A stretch of DNA of 64,000 nt from Rhodanobacteraceae bacterium (GCA_016713135.1 JADJPR010000023.1:62001-126000), one strand, 5' to 3'. Counted from the stretch's first letter, positions 54,216 to 63,718 are shown. Numbers and translations are program-made. The notes: generated by a model from the letters alone, not told the origin.

Positions 54216-55271
54216 TCACCCCCGTTCCAACAGCTTGCGCAGATCAATCAACGCCGCGTTCGCGCGCGAGATGTAGTTGGCCATCACCAGCGAGTGGTTG
54301 GCGAAGAAGCCGTAGCCGCCGCCGTTGAGGATCATCGGGCTGTAGATCGCTGCCTGGGATTCTTCCAGCTCGCGGATGATCTGCTTGACGCTGATCACGG
54401 CGTTCTTGTCCTGCAGCACCGGACGGAAATCGCGTTCGATGGCTTTCAGCAGGTGCAGCAGGGCCCAGGTGGCGCCACGCGCTTCATAGAACACATTGTC
54501 GATCTGCATCCACGGGGTGCGCATCACCAGCACCGACGGTCCTGGCGTGGACTGGGTGGCACTGGACTCGTTGGCAAGGTCAGTATTGATGCGCACCTGG
54601 CCGACGCTCATCGACAGCCGCTGCGACAAAGAGCCCATCTGCTTCTCGACCAGTTGCAGCCAGGATGCGAGATTGTCGGCGCGCACGTAGAACTGCGCGT
54701 TGAACTCGTCCGCGTCTGCAAGCCGCTTGAGATAGCCGTCCAGGTGGGCGATGCCCTGGCGGTACTGGCTCTCGGTCGACGGCAGGATCCAGTGGTCGTT
54801 GCTGTAGGCGAACAGCGGCTGCGCCTCGCGCAGGTCCGCATCGTCCTCCGACTGGCTCTGCGAGCGCGAGAAGTCGTTGCGCAGCGCCAGTGAGAAATCC
54901 CGCAACTGCTGCAGCACACCGAATTCCCATTCAGGGATGTTGTCCATCAGCACGCCGGGCGGCGCGATGTCGTTGGACAGGTAGCCGCCGCGCTTGTCGA
55001 GCAAGGTCTCCGCCAGTTTCATGGCGGTAGACACGCTGACGTAGCCCGGCACCACCTGCTGTCCGGCCGCCTTGGCGCGCGCCTCCGCCGTCGCCAGCAC
55101 CTTGAAGCGAGCGGGCTCGGTGGACCACCAGAACATCACGGCCAGCAGCGCCAACACCACCAGCCCTGTCAGCCCCAGCCAGAGGCGCAGCCCTGGGCGC
55201 CACCAGCGGCGCATCGGCGGCACCGACACAACCTCATTGACGGGGGGCACGCTGGCATCCTGGGTTTCCAT
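54216..55271 (-). CDS. DUF2333 family inner membrane protein
   Basis: A 351-residue protein of the DUF2333 family. A short cytoplasmic N-terminus is followed by one transmembrane helix (LRLWLGLTGLVVLALLAVMF, about residues 28-48). The large periplasmic domain has blocks KRGGYLSNDIAPPGVLMDN, WEFGVLQQLRDFSLALRNDF and NGGGYGFFANHSLVMANYIS, which define the family. The function is unknown. ATG 55271 begins METQDASVPP. It is divergent from the leucine dehydrogenase gene, with 276 bases between starts that hold the latter's promoter. Confidence 0.88.
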   Translation of the reverse strand: METQDASVPPVNEVVSVPPMRRWWRPGLRLWLGLTGLVVLALLAVMFWWSTEPARFKVLATAEARAKAAGQQVVPGYVSVSTAMKLAETLLDKRGGYLSNDIAPPGVLMDNIPEWEFGVLQQLRDFSLALRNDFSRSQSQSEDDADLREAQPLFAYSNDHWILPSTESQYRQGIAHLDGYLKRLADADEFNAQFYVRADNLASWLQLVEKQMGSLSQRLSMSVGQVRINTDLANESSATQSTPGPSVLVMRTPWMQIDNVFYEARGATWALLHLLKAIERDFRPVLQDKNAVISVKQIIRELEESQAAIYSPMILNGGGYGFFANHSLVMANYISRANAALIDLRKLLERG

Positions 55272-55401
55272 GGGCACGCTCGCTCGACAGACTGGCGTCG
55301 ATCCTACCGCAGCCACCGTTGCCCGCCGCTGATCGCAGCCGCACCTGAACTTTCGCTGGTGCTGTCAACCCAGTGTCATGCGCCAACGCGGTGCATCCGC
55401 G

Positions 55402-55407
55402 TATGAT
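55402..55407 (+). promoter_or_regulatory. -10 element of the leucine dehydrogenase gene
   Basis: TATGAT, followed by CCGCGCC, lies 146 bases before the ATG at 55548. The 13-base string TATGATCCGCGCC is identical at the smc promoter. It implies a long untranslated leader of about 130 bases. No clear -35 element. Confidence 0.4.
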
Positions 55408-55547
55408 CCGCGCCGCCTGCACCCGGGGAGGTCCGGATTCGCCTTGCGCGCCGCACTGGCGACCGGTCCGCCTCCACGACGTGCCCCCGATCCTGGCGCG
55501 CGCCCCGGCGTGCGCCCCCGCTTCTTCCATCAGAGAGAGTCATTGCC

Positions 55548-56648
55548 ATGGTGTTCGAGACTGTAGGCCTGCTGGGCCACGAGCAAGTCGTGTTCTGCCA
55601 GAACAAGGATGTGGGCCTGAAGGCGATCATCGCCGTGCACAACACCACGCTTGGGCCCGCGCTCGGCGGCCTGCGCATGTGGCCGTACAAGACGGAGCAG
55701 GAAGCGCTGAACGATGTGCTGCGCCTGTCGCGCGGCATGACCTACAAGGCGGCGGTGGCGGGCCTCAACCTCGGCGGCGGCAAGGGCGTGATCATCGGTG
55801 ATCCGTCCAAGGACAAGTCCGAGGGCCTGTTCCGCGCCTTCGGTCGCTTCGTCAATTCGCTGGGCGGACGCTACATCACCGCCGAAGATGTCGGCATCGA
55901 CGTCAACGACATGGAGTACGTGTTCCAGGAGACCGATTACGTCTCCGGCGTGCACCAGGTGCATGGCGGCTCGGGCGATCCCTCGCCGTTCACCGCCGCC
56001 GGCTCGCTGCAGGGCATCATGGCCAGCCTCAATGTGCGTTTCGGCACCGAGGAAGTCGGCAAGTTCAGCTACGCGGTGCAGGGCGTCGGCCATGTCGGTT
56101 ATGAACTGGCCAAACTGCTGCGCGCGGAAAAGGCCAAGGTCTTCGTCACCGACATCAACCGCGCCGCGGTGCAGCGCTGCGTCGACGAACTCGGCTGCGA
56201 GGCGGTCGCGCTGGACGAAATCTACGATGTCGACGCCGACGTCTACAGCCCCTGCGCCCTCGGCGGCACGGTCAACGAGAAGACCATGCCGCGCTTCAAG
56301 TTCAAGATCGTCTGCGGCGCCGCGAACAACCAGCTGGCCACCGACGACTGCGGCGACGAACTGGAGCGCCGCGGGATCCTGTACGCACCCGACTACGCGG
56401 TCAACGCGGGCGGCCTGATGAACGTGTCGATCGAGCTCGACGGTTACAACCGCGAGCGCGCGATGCGCATGCTGCGCTCGATCTATTACAACGTGGGCAC
56501 CATCTTCAAGATCGCCAAGCGCGATGGCATCGGTACGTGGAAGGCTGCCGACCGCATGGCCGAAGAGCGCATCAACACCGTCGGCAAGGTCAAGCTGCCG
56601 TACATGGGCAGCACGCGTCCGCTGTTCAAGGGCCGTTCGAAGAGCTGA
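55548..56648 (+). CDS. leucine (branched-chain amino acid) dehydrogenase
   Basis: NAD-dependent Glu/Leu/Phe/Val dehydrogenase of 366 residues that oxidatively deaminates leucine, valine and isoleucine to 2-oxo acids. Key blocks are LGPALGGLRMWPY, the substrate Lys in MTYKAAVAGLNLGGGKGVI, and the dinucleotide fold GVGHVGYELAKLL. PCALGGTVNE and VCGAANNQLA follow. The length and the NNQLA region fit leucine rather than phenylalanine enzymes, though the side-chain preference cannot be proven by eye. It is followed on the same strand by isovaleryl-CoA dehydrogenase after a palindromic repeat. Together they serve leucine breakdown or branched fatty acid precursor supply. Confidence 0.9.
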   Translation: MVFETVGLLGHEQVVFCQNKDVGLKAIIAVHNTTLGPALGGLRMWPYKTEQEALNDVLRLSRGMTYKAAVAGLNLGGGKGVIIGDPSKDKSEGLFRAFGRFVNSLGGRYITAEDVGIDVNDMEYVFQETDYVSGVHQVHGGSGDPSPFTAAGSLQGIMASLNVRFGTEEVGKFSYAVQGVGHVGYELAKLLRAEKAKVFVTDINRAAVQRCVDELGCEAVALDEIYDVDADVYSPCALGGTVNEKTMPRFKFKIVCGAANNQLATDDCGDELERRGILYAPDYAVNAGGLMNVSIELDGYNRERAMRMLRSIYYNVGTIFKIAKRDGIGTWKAADRMAEERINTVGKVKLPYMGSTRPLFKGRSKS

Positions 56649-56677
56649 GCCTCGCTCCGAACGGGGCTGCATTTTTC

Positions 56678-56796
56678 GAACGCAAAGGACGCAAGGGAGC
56701 GCAAAGGACGCAAAGAAGAGCTGACAAGAGGATGATGCCGAAGTAATGCTACTGGCTCCTCTTGCGTCCTTTGCGCACTTTGCGTCCTTTGCGTCC
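56678..56796. repeat. GGACGCAAAG palindrome (copy 2)
   Basis: The left arm (about 56680-56720) is built of GCAAAGGACGCAA units. The right arm (about 56756-56796) is its reverse complement, with TTGCGTCCTTTGCG units. I count about 36 of 41 arm positions matching, around a 35-base loop. It fills the gap between leucine dehydrogenase and isovaleryl-CoA dehydrogenase. Confidence 0.8.
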
Positions 56797-56854
56797 CCCA
56801 TCCAGAGCCTGACCGGAGCGCCAGCGCGGCCAGGCACCATCGGAGCGCCACCGC

Positions 56855-58009
56855 ATGCACACTTCCCACGGCGACGACATCGAGATGCTGCGCGAGACTG
56901 TCCGGCGCTTCGCCGACAGCGAAATTGCCCCGCGCGCGGAGGAGATCGACGGCAGCAACTGCTTCCCGCGCGACCTGTGGCCAAAACTCGGTGAACTGGG
57001 TCTGCTCGGGATCACAGTCGACCACGAGCACGGTGGCAGTGGCCTGGGCTACCTCGCCCACCTGATCGCGATGGAGGAGATTTCCCGCGCATCCGGCTCG
57101 GTCGGGCTGTCCTACGGCGCGCACTCCAACCTGTGCGTGCAGAACCTCTACAACAACGCGAATGCCGCGCAGAAGGCGAAGTACCTGCCGAAGCTGTGCA
57201 GCGGCGAGTGGGTGGGCGCGCTCGCCATGAGCGAGCCGGGCGCCGGCTCGGATGTGGTCGGCTCGATGGCCTGCCGCGCCGAGAAGCACGGCGACCGCTG
57301 GGTGGCGAACGGTTCGAAGATGTGGATCACCAACGGCCCGGATGCCGAGGTCCTGGTGGTGTACATGCGCACCGCCCCGAAGGACCGCGGCTCGCGCTGC
57401 ATGACCGCCTTCATCGTCGAGAAGGGCATGAAGGGCTTCCGCACCGCGCAGAAGCTGGACAAGCTCGGCATGCGTGGGTCGAACACCTGCGAACTGGTGT
57501 TCGACGACTGCGAGATTCCCGAGGAAAACGTCCTGGGTGAAGTCGACCAGGGCGTCAAGGTGCTGATGAAGGGTCTCGACACCGAGCGTCTGGTGTTGTC
57601 CGGTGGCCCGCTCGGGCTGATGCAGTGCGGCTTCGAACTGACCCTCGGCTATGTGCGTGAGCGCAAGCAGTTCGACCAGCCGATCGGCACCTTCGGCATC
57701 ATGCAGGCCAAGCTGGCCGACATGTACACCCAGTTGCAGTCCGCGCGCGCCTATGCCTACCGCGTGGCCGAGGCCTACGACCGTGGCCAGCGCTCGCGCG
57801 TCGATCCGGCCAGCTGCCTGCTGTACGCCTCCAAGGCGGCGGTCGACGTCAGCCTGGAGACGATCCAGGCCCTCGGCGGCAATGGCTACATCAACCAATA
57901 CCCGGCCGGGCGCCTGCTGCGCGACGCCAAGCTCTACGAGATCGGCGCCGGCACCCAGGAGATCCGCCGCATGCTGATCGGACGGGAGTTGTTCGCGGGC
58001 AAGGCATAG
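56855..58009 (+). CDS. ivd: isovaleryl-CoA dehydrogenase
   Basis: Acyl-CoA dehydrogenase of 384 residues oxidising isovaleryl-CoA to 3-methylcrotonyl-CoA in leucine catabolism. Family blocks are GLLGITVDHEHGGSGLGY, ALAMSEPGAGSDV and WITNGPDA. The catalytic base pattern supports the substrate: Glu lies in LDTERLVLSGGPLGLMQ, as in isovaleryl-CoA dehydrogenases. The site where medium-chain enzymes have a catalytic Glu reads EIGAGTQE. GGAG lies about 10 bases before ATG 56855. No methylcrotonyl-CoA carboxylase genes follow within the window. Confidence 0.9.
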   Translation: MHTSHGDDIEMLRETVRRFADSEIAPRAEEIDGSNCFPRDLWPKLGELGLLGITVDHEHGGSGLGYLAHLIAMEEISRASGSVGLSYGAHSNLCVQNLYNNANAAQKAKYLPKLCSGEWVGALAMSEPGAGSDVVGSMACRAEKHGDRWVANGSKMWITNGPDAEVLVVYMRTAPKDRGSRCMTAFIVEKGMKGFRTAQKLDKLGMRGSNTCELVFDDCEIPEENVLGEVDQGVKVLMKGLDTERLVLSGGPLGLMQCGFELTLGYVRERKQFDQPIGTFGIMQAKLADMYTQLQSARAYAYRVAEAYDRGQRSRVDPASCLLYASKAAVDVSLETIQALGGNGYINQYPAGRLLRDAKLYEIGAGTQEIRRMLIGRELFAGKA

Positions 58010-58013
58010 GGGA

Positions 58014-58180
58014 AACGGGAGCAGGAGCAGAAGCGGGGCAAGGGGAAAGGGGCAAGGGGAGACCTCGCGCCAGACCAAAGACTGCGCTGTGCTCGCACGC
58101 AAACGCGGGACAGGCTCCGGGACAGCGAGCTTTTCCCCTGCCCCCTGCCCCGCCTTTGCTCTTCCCTTGCCCCACCTTTG
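58014..58180. repeat. second G-rich/C-rich inverted repeat with G-quadruplex motif
   Basis: The left arm includes GGGGCAAGGGGAAAGGGG and CAAGGGG (58035-58059), four G4 tracts with 3-base loops, an ideal quadruplex pattern. The right arm (about 58127-58180) carries CCCCTGCCCCCTGCCCCGCC and CCCTTGCCCC. It begins 4 bases after the isovaleryl-CoA dehydrogenase stop and ends 70 bases before the HD-GYP gene. Confidence 0.75.
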
Positions 58181-58252
58181 CTGCCACCCTGCCCCACCGC
58201 GACACTTGTTCGCCCCCATTCACATTCCTGCGCATTTACAGCACGCCCGAGG

Positions 58253-59818
58253 ATGGCTAGTTTCGACGAATCGGGGTCTGAGCCGGGGGCAGTAATGGCG
58301 CAGGGTGAGGAACTCTTCGAGTTCGCGGCCGAACCGGTCACGGCCGAGCCGTGGAATGTGCTGATCGTCGACGACGAACCCGCGGTCCACGAAGTGACCC
58401 GCCTGGTGCTCGGCAGCTTCCGCTTCGAAGACCGCCCGCTCAAGTTCCACCACGCCTATTCCGCCAACGAGGCCCGCAAGCTGCTGCGCGCGGTCCCGGA
58501 CATCGGCGTGATGCTGCTGGACGTGGTGATGGAGTCCGACCAGGCCGGCCTGGACCTGGTCAAGTTCGTCCGCGGAGAGCTGAACAATCACTTCGTGCGC
58601 ATCGTGCTGCGCACCGGGCAGCCGGGCCAGGCGCCCGAGCACGAGGTGATCACCAACTACGACATCAACGACTACAAGGACAAGACCGAGCTCACCGCGC
58701 AGAAGTTGCGCACCATGATGTACGCCACCCTGCGCGCCTACCGCGACGTGATGCTGATCGAGCGCAACCGGCTGGGCCTGGAGCGCGTGATTTCGGCCAG
58801 CGCGCACATCTTTTCGCATCAGAAATCGCACGAATTCGCCTCGGCGGTGTTGGCGCAACTGGGCAATGTCGTCGGGCTGGAACGCGGCGCGTTGTATTGC
58901 AAGCCGGTGGAAACACCGGTGGCGTCGGGCGAGCAACTGGTGGTTGCAGCGGCGACCGGCGACTACGCGCGCTTCGTCAACACGCCGGTGGACTCAGCTC
59001 TTCCGCAGCGGCTGCTGGACTCGGTGCACAAAGCCTTCGAGCGCAAGGAGAACTTGTTCGCCGACGACCACTACGTGCTGCATTTCACCGACAGCCACTC
59101 GACCGAGAGCCTGCTCTACGTCGGTGAGACGCCCAAGCTGCGCGATGTCGACTACCGCCTGGTGCAACTGTTCTGCACCAATGTCTCGATCGCCTTCGAG
59201 AACCTGCACCTCAACAAGGAACTGTTCGAAAGCCAGCTGGAAATGGTCTACCTGCTGGCGGGCGCGGCCGAGACGCGCTCGCGCGAGACCGCCAACCACG
59301 TTCGGCGCGTGGGTCTGATCGCCGAGCTGATCGGTCGCGTGGCCGGGATGGACGAGCAGGAAGCCGGCATGTTGCGCTTCGCCGCGCCGCTGCATGACAT
59401 CGGCAAGATCGGTATCCCCGACGCGATCCTCAACAAGCCGGGGGCCCACACGGCCGAAGAGGCCGCGGTGATGCGCACCCATGCGGACCTCGGTGCGCAG
59501 ATGCTGGCCTCATCCAAGCGCCCGCTGATGCAACTGGCCGCGCAGATCGCGCGCGAGCACCACGAGAACTGGGATGGCAGCGGCTATCCGCGCGCGCTCA
59601 AGGGCGCCGAGATCGGGCTTCCCGGCCGCATCGTCGCACTCGCCGACGTGTATGACGCGCTCGGCAGCAACCGCTGCTACAAGCGCGCGTGGGCGGTCGA
59701 GGAAGTGCAGTCCTTCATCCGTGGCCAGTCCGGACGCAAGTTCGATCCTTCACTGGTCGACCTTCTGTTCGATCACTGGGACGCCGCCGAGGACATCCGC
59801 AAGCGCCTGCCGGATTGA
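58253..59818 (+). CDS. response regulator with DUF3369 and HD-GYP domains
   Basis: A 521-residue cytosolic protein. The receiver domain (about 35-160) has LIVDDEP and the phospho-acceptor Asp in MLLDVVME. A DUF3369 sensor-like region follows (about 185-340), then HD-GYP (about 350-515) with HDIGKIGIPD, HH in REHHENWDGSGYP, and LADVYDALGSNR. The HHExxDGxGYP catalytic motif is intact, so it should hydrolyse c-di-GMP. No cognate kinase gene is adjacent. ATG 58253 is the longest supported start; ATG 58295 (GGGGG upstream) is a good alternative. It closes the local set of c-di-GMP proteins. Confidence 0.92.
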   Translation: MASFDESGSEPGAVMAQGEELFEFAAEPVTAEPWNVLIVDDEPAVHEVTRLVLGSFRFEDRPLKFHHAYSANEARKLLRAVPDIGVMLLDVVMESDQAGLDLVKFVRGELNNHFVRIVLRTGQPGQAPEHEVITNYDINDYKDKTELTAQKLRTMMYATLRAYRDVMLIERNRLGLERVISASAHIFSHQKSHEFASAVLAQLGNVVGLERGALYCKPVETPVASGEQLVVAAATGDYARFVNTPVDSALPQRLLDSVHKAFERKENLFADDHYVLHFTDSHSTESLLYVGETPKLRDVDYRLVQLFCTNVSIAFENLHLNKELFESQLEMVYLLAGAAETRSRETANHVRRVGLIAELIGRVAGMDEQEAGMLRFAAPLHDIGKIGIPDAILNKPGAHTAEEAAVMRTHADLGAQMLASSKRPLMQLAAQIAREHHENWDGSGYPRALKGAEIGLPGRIVALADVYDALGSNRCYKRAWAVEEVQSFIRGQSGRKFDPSLVDLLFDHWDAAEDIRKRLPD

Positions 59819-60245
59819 GGCAGGTGTTGGTGTGGGTTGAAGCTGGTGTTGGTGTGGGTTGTTGGTGCTGGTTGGTGCGGCGCGTCGCACGCAACAAGCC
59901 TCAGCCGGCTCCAAACCAACACCAACACCAGCAACCAACACCCAGACTGAAGCAGGTGTTCGCGTGAGTTGTGGCAGTTGGTTGGCGCGAGGCGCTGCTC
60001 TCACCGAACATCCGATAACTCATTGATCTGAAGAGCAGTTTGTCCGCAAAGGACGCAAAGGACGCAAAGAAGAGCGGAAACCGCTTCGCTTCCTCTGCGT
60101 TCTTTGCGTCCTTTGCGGACAAGAAAAGTGGCGCGGGTCGCGAAGAAGTTCGATGCGCGAAAAAGCGCACCGCCAGGGGCGACCGGGACTCTCACCTCAG
60201 TCCCGCTCCAATCCAACACCAACACCAAAAACCAACACCGGCTCC
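59819..60245. repeat. nested simple-word palindromes (GGTGTTGG/CCAACACC and GGACGCAAAG)
   Basis: This 427-base gap has no gene. First comes a GGTGTTGGTGTGGGTT arm (59822-59876) with a CCAACACCAACACC arm (about 59915-59941). Then a GGTGTT/TTGG-rich arm (59952-59984) pairs loosely with CCAACACC words at 60212-60240. Between these lies a near-perfect hairpin at 60041-60123: TGTCCGCAAAGGACGCAAAG pairs with CTTTGCGTCCTTTGCGGACA, capped by GCGG-AAA-CCGC at 60074-60084. It lies between the convergent HD-GYP and lptE genes. Confidence 0.8.
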
Positions 60246-60782
60246 TCAGCGTTGCCCCGCGCTCTCGCGGTCCTCCAGCGCCCCACCCGGCTCCTGGATG
60301 CGCTGCAGGTGTTCCATGATCATGCGCACGGCGTCGCGACGCAGTTCGGTGCGGATGATCTCCTCTTCCTGGCCGGCACCGATCGCCTGCTGCTCGTCGA
60401 AGCTGTAGACGCGCGACAGCTCCACCGGGGTGTCGCGCAGCAGCGGCTTGCCGTCGGGCGCGTCGACCGCGTACAGCACGCGGTAGTGCAACTCGTACTC
60501 ACCCACCTTGGCGCGGTCGTCGAGGCTGATGACATTGCGCTCGACGGTCTCGGACTCGATCTTCAGGGTGCTCGCGCCAGCGCTGTTGAGCGGCTTCAGC
60601 GAGGCGCCGGCGGCGCCCAGTTCGCGCTCCAGGTCCTGCACCAGCGGGCTGTCGAGGTCCACCGCCTGGATCGCGATGGCGCCCATGACCCGTGGCAAGG
60701 GCGCGCTGTCCTTCAGCGCGAAACCACAGGCGCCCAGCATCGACGCGACGGCGACGACGGCCAGCTTGCGGATGGCGTTCAT
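60246..60782 (-). CDS. lptE: LPS-assembly lipoprotein LptE
   Basis: An outer-membrane lipoprotein of 178 residues that plugs the LptD barrel and delivers lipopolysaccharide to the surface. The lipobox is MLGAC near residue 19, followed by the LptE block GFALKDSAPLPRVM. It continues with ELHYRVLYAVD and a late helix with ELRRDAVRMIMEHLQRI, typical of the family. It lies 17 bases after leuS in the usual leuS-lptE order; holA, which often follows, is replaced here by the repeat region. The C-terminal tail is short and polar. Confidence 0.92.
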   Translation of the reverse strand: MNAIRKLAVVAVASMLGACGFALKDSAPLPRVMGAIAIQAVDLDSPLVQDLERELGAAGASLKPLNSAGASTLKIESETVERNVISLDDRAKVGEYELHYRVLYAVDAPDGKPLLRDTPVELSRVYSFDEQQAIGAGQEEEIIRTELRRDAVRMIMEHLQRIQEPGGALEDRESAGQR

Positions 60783-60799
60783 GATCTGGGGCTCCTGGG

Positions 60800-63385
60800 T
60801 CAGTCGGACACGACAATGTTGACGAGTTTATCCGGCACCACGATGAACTTGCGCACAGTCTTGCCGTCGGTGAACTTGGCAACGTCGGCGTGGGCGAAGG
60901 CCAGCGGGCGCAGGACATCCTCGCCGCTGCCGGGCGCCACTTCCAGCTTGCCGCGCAGCTTGCCGTTGACCTGCACCACCACGGTGATCAGGTCCTTCAC
61001 CAGCGCGGCCGGATCCGCCTTGGGGAAACCGCGGTCTTCCAGCAGTTCCTCGGCATGCCCCAGCGCCTGCCACAGCGCGTGGCTGGTGTGCGGGGTGATC
61101 GGGTTCAGCATCAGCACGATGGCTTCCCAGGCCTCCTGCAGCACCGCGCGCGAGGCCGGGCCGCTGGCCTCGAACTTGCCGATCGCGTTCGACAGCTCCA
61201 TCACCTTGGCGATCGCCGTGTTGAAGGTGTAGCGCGTGCCGATGTCGCGGTTCACGCCCTCGATGGTCTCGTGCAGCTTGGTGCGCAGCGCCTTGTCGGC
61301 GGCGGTCAGGGCGGCCACGTCCAGCGCCGGCGCCGGCCCGGCGGCGACGTGCTCGGCGACCATGCGCCAGACGCGCCGGAGGAAGCGCGCCATGCCTTCG
61401 ACGCCGGCCTGGCTCCATTCCAGCTGCTGGTCCGGCGGCGCGGCGAACATCGAGAACAGGCGCACGGTGTCGGCGCCGTATTCGTCGATCAGCGCCTGCG
61501 GATCGACGCCATTGTTCTTGCTCTTGCTCATCTTCTCGATGGCGCCGATGGTCACCGGCTGGCCATCCTCGATCAACGTCGCGCCGGTCATGCGCCCGTG
61601 GCTGTCGCGGACGATCGAGACTTCCGCCGGGTTGTAGTAGGTCTTCTTGCCGTCTTGCTCGCGGTAGAAGGTCTCCGCCACCACCATGCCCTGGCACAGC
61701 AGGTTGATCGCCGGCTCGTCGCTGTGGACGTAGCCGAAATCGCGCATCGCCTTGTGCCAGAAACGGAAGTACAACAGGTGCATCACGGCGTGCTCGATGC
61801 CGCCGATGTAGAGGTCGATCGGCAGCCAGTAGTTGGCGCGCCCGTCCAGCATGGTCGGCGCGCCCGGGCAGGTGTAGCGCGCGTAGTACCAGGAGGACTC
61901 GACGAAGGTGTCGAAGGTATCGGTCTCGCGCTTGGCCGGAGCGCCGGTCAGCGGATCGGTGGTCTCGTAGAAGGCCGGCATCTTCTTGATCGGCGAGGCC
62001 ACGCCCTCGAACAGCACGTCCTCGGGCAACACCACCGGCAGCAGTTCCGGCGGCACCGGCACCGCCTCGCCGTTGTCGCGGTAGATCATCGGAATCGGGC
62101 AGCCCCAGTACCGCTGGCGCGACACGCCCCAGTCGCGCAGGCGGAAATTCACCTTGCGCTTGCCCTTGCCTTCCGCCTCCAGCTTCGCCGCCAGCGCGTC
62201 GAACGCGGCCTTGTAGTCCAGGCCATCCAGCAGCGACCCGGAGTTCACGCAGATGCCCTTCTCGGTGTAGGCGCCCTGGGACAGGTCGACCCCGCCCTCG
62301 CGGGCTTCGATCACCTGTTTCACTGGCAGCCCGTACTTGGTCGCGAACTCCCAGTCGCGCTGGTCGTGTCCCGGCACCGCCATTACCGCGCCGGTGCCAT
62401 AACCCATCAGCACGAAGTTCGCGGCATACACCGGCACGCGCTCGCCGCTGATCGGGTGGATGGCGTGCACGCCGAGCGCCACGCCCTTCTTTTCCATGGT
62501 TTCGACGGCCGCCTCGGCCACCGCCGCGTGGCGGCATTCCTCGATGAAGGCGGCGACCTCGGCATTGGAATCGCCCGCCCGGCGCGCCAGCGGGTGTTCG
62601 GCGGCCACCGAGATGTAGGTCACGCCCATCAGGGTGTCCGGGCGCGTGGTGTAGACCACCAGGTCCTCGCCGCCTTCGACCGCGAAGTGGATCTCCAGGC
62701 CCTCGGAGCGGCCGATCCAGTTGCGCTGCATGGTCTTGACCGAATCCGGCCAGCCGGTCAGCTCATCCAGCTTGCCGAGCAGTTCGTCGGCGTAGTCGGT
62801 GATGCGGAAGAACCATTGCGGGATCTCGCGGCGCTCGATGACGGCGCCCGAGCGCCAGCCGCGGCCGTCGACCACCTGCTCGTTGGCCAGCACGGTCTGG
62901 TCCACCGGATCCCAGTTGACCACCGAGTTCTTGCGATAGACCAGGCCCTTGGCGTACAGCTCGGTGAAGAAGCGCTGCTCGTGCTGGTAGTAATCCGGCT
63001 TGCAGGTGGCCAGTTCGCGCGACCAGTCGTAGGCGAAACCAAGCGCCTGCAGTTGGCGTTTCATGTTCGCCATGTTGGCGTAGGTCCATTGCGCCGGCGG
63101 CACATTGCGCGCGATCGCGGCGTTCTCGGCGGGCAGGCCGAAGGCGTCGAAGCCCATCGGCTGCAGCACGTTCTTGCCCAGCATGCGCTGGTAGCGGCTG
63201 ACCACGTCGCCGATGGTGTAGTTGCGCACATGGCCCATGTGCAGCGCACCGGAGGGATACGGCAGCATGCACAGGCAGTAGAACTTCTCTTTCGACGGGT
63301 CTTCGACGACTTCGAAAGCGCGCGTGCGCTGCCAGTAGTCCTGCGCCGTGGATTCGACGCTGCGCGGTTCGTAGGTGGTCTGCAT
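60800..63385 (-). CDS. leuS: leucyl-tRNA synthetase
   Basis: Class I aminoacyl-tRNA synthetase of 861 residues, the normal bacterial length. It has the HIGH motif as HMGH (49-52) in YPSGALHMGHVRNY, the CP1 editing domain with TTRPDTLMGVTYI, and ADHRD-like WMLP blocks. The KMSKS motif, IEKMSKSKNNG, is near residue 617. The anticodon-binding and C-terminal domains end with KFIVVPDKLVNIVV. Start ATG 63385 begins MQTTYEPRSVE. It is co-directional with lptE and likely forms an operon with it. Confidence 0.96.
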   Translation of the reverse strand: MQTTYEPRSVESTAQDYWQRTRAFEVVEDPSKEKFYCLCMLPYPSGALHMGHVRNYTIGDVVSRYQRMLGKNVLQPMGFDAFGLPAENAAIARNVPPAQWTYANMANMKRQLQALGFAYDWSRELATCKPDYYQHEQRFFTELYAKGLVYRKNSVVNWDPVDQTVLANEQVVDGRGWRSGAVIERREIPQWFFRITDYADELLGKLDELTGWPDSVKTMQRNWIGRSEGLEIHFAVEGGEDLVVYTTRPDTLMGVTYISVAAEHPLARRAGDSNAEVAAFIEECRHAAVAEAAVETMEKKGVALGVHAIHPISGERVPVYAANFVLMGYGTGAVMAVPGHDQRDWEFATKYGLPVKQVIEAREGGVDLSQGAYTEKGICVNSGSLLDGLDYKAAFDALAAKLEAEGKGKRKVNFRLRDWGVSRQRYWGCPIPMIYRDNGEAVPVPPELLPVVLPEDVLFEGVASPIKKMPAFYETTDPLTGAPAKRETDTFDTFVESSWYYARYTCPGAPTMLDGRANYWLPIDLYIGGIEHAVMHLLYFRFWHKAMRDFGYVHSDEPAINLLCQGMVVAETFYREQDGKKTYYNPAEVSIVRDSHGRMTGATLIEDGQPVTIGAIEKMSKSKNNGVDPQALIDEYGADTVRLFSMFAAPPDQQLEWSQAGVEGMARFLRRVWRMVAEHVAAGPAPALDVAALTAADKALRTKLHETIEGVNRDIGTRYTFNTAIAKVMELSNAIGKFEASGPASRAVLQEAWEAIVLMLNPITPHTSHALWQALGHAEELLEDRGFPKADPAALVKDLITVVVQVNGKLRGKLEVAPGSGEDVLRPLAFAHADVAKFTDGKTVRKFIVVPDKLVNIVVSD

Positions 63386-63480
63386 GGCCGGGAGCCGATC
63401 GGAAGCGAGCCGGCAAGACTACAACGAGCAGCGTCGAGCAGGCACCAGACGGTGGCCTGCCCGACGCCTGCGGCCCGCGG

Positions 63481-63705
63481 TCAGGCCTTTTTCTGCTCCT
63501 CGTACTCCTGGTGCAGGTGGACCGGCGCGCCGGTCGCCTTGCGCGCACCGATGTTCAGCAGCTCAACCAGCACCGCAAAGCCCATCGCGAAGTACACATA
63601 GCCCTTCGGCACCGGCTGGCCGAAGCCGTCCGCGATCAGGATCACGCCGATCAGCAACAGGAAGGCGAGCGCAACGGTCTGATCGCGGCGCCCCCCAAAG
63701 GTCAT
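63481..63705 (-). pseudogene. TerC family membrane protein, C-terminal fragment
   Basis: A 74-codon frame with two transmembrane segments: ALAFLLLIGVILIADGFG, PVPKGYVYFAMGFAVLVELL, then a short tail. These match the last two helices of TerC-family proteins (normally about 230-330 residues), where PKGYIYFAM is highly conserved. The first five or so helices with the metal-binding Asp residues are missing. Just upstream the sequence changes abruptly into an efflux-type operator region. ATG 63705 has no ribosome site. It is probably a remnant, although a small two-helix protein cannot be excluded. Confidence 0.65.
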
Positions 63706-63718
63706 ATGGCAATGAAGA

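Noticed and set aside
60890..63601. A 903-codon plus-strand frame antisense to leuS, and similar long antisense frames over the Asp-box gene (15550-18381) and the amidohydrolase gene (49064-52051).
   Set aside because: All are shadows of well-supported genes on the other strand and lack protein-like composition.
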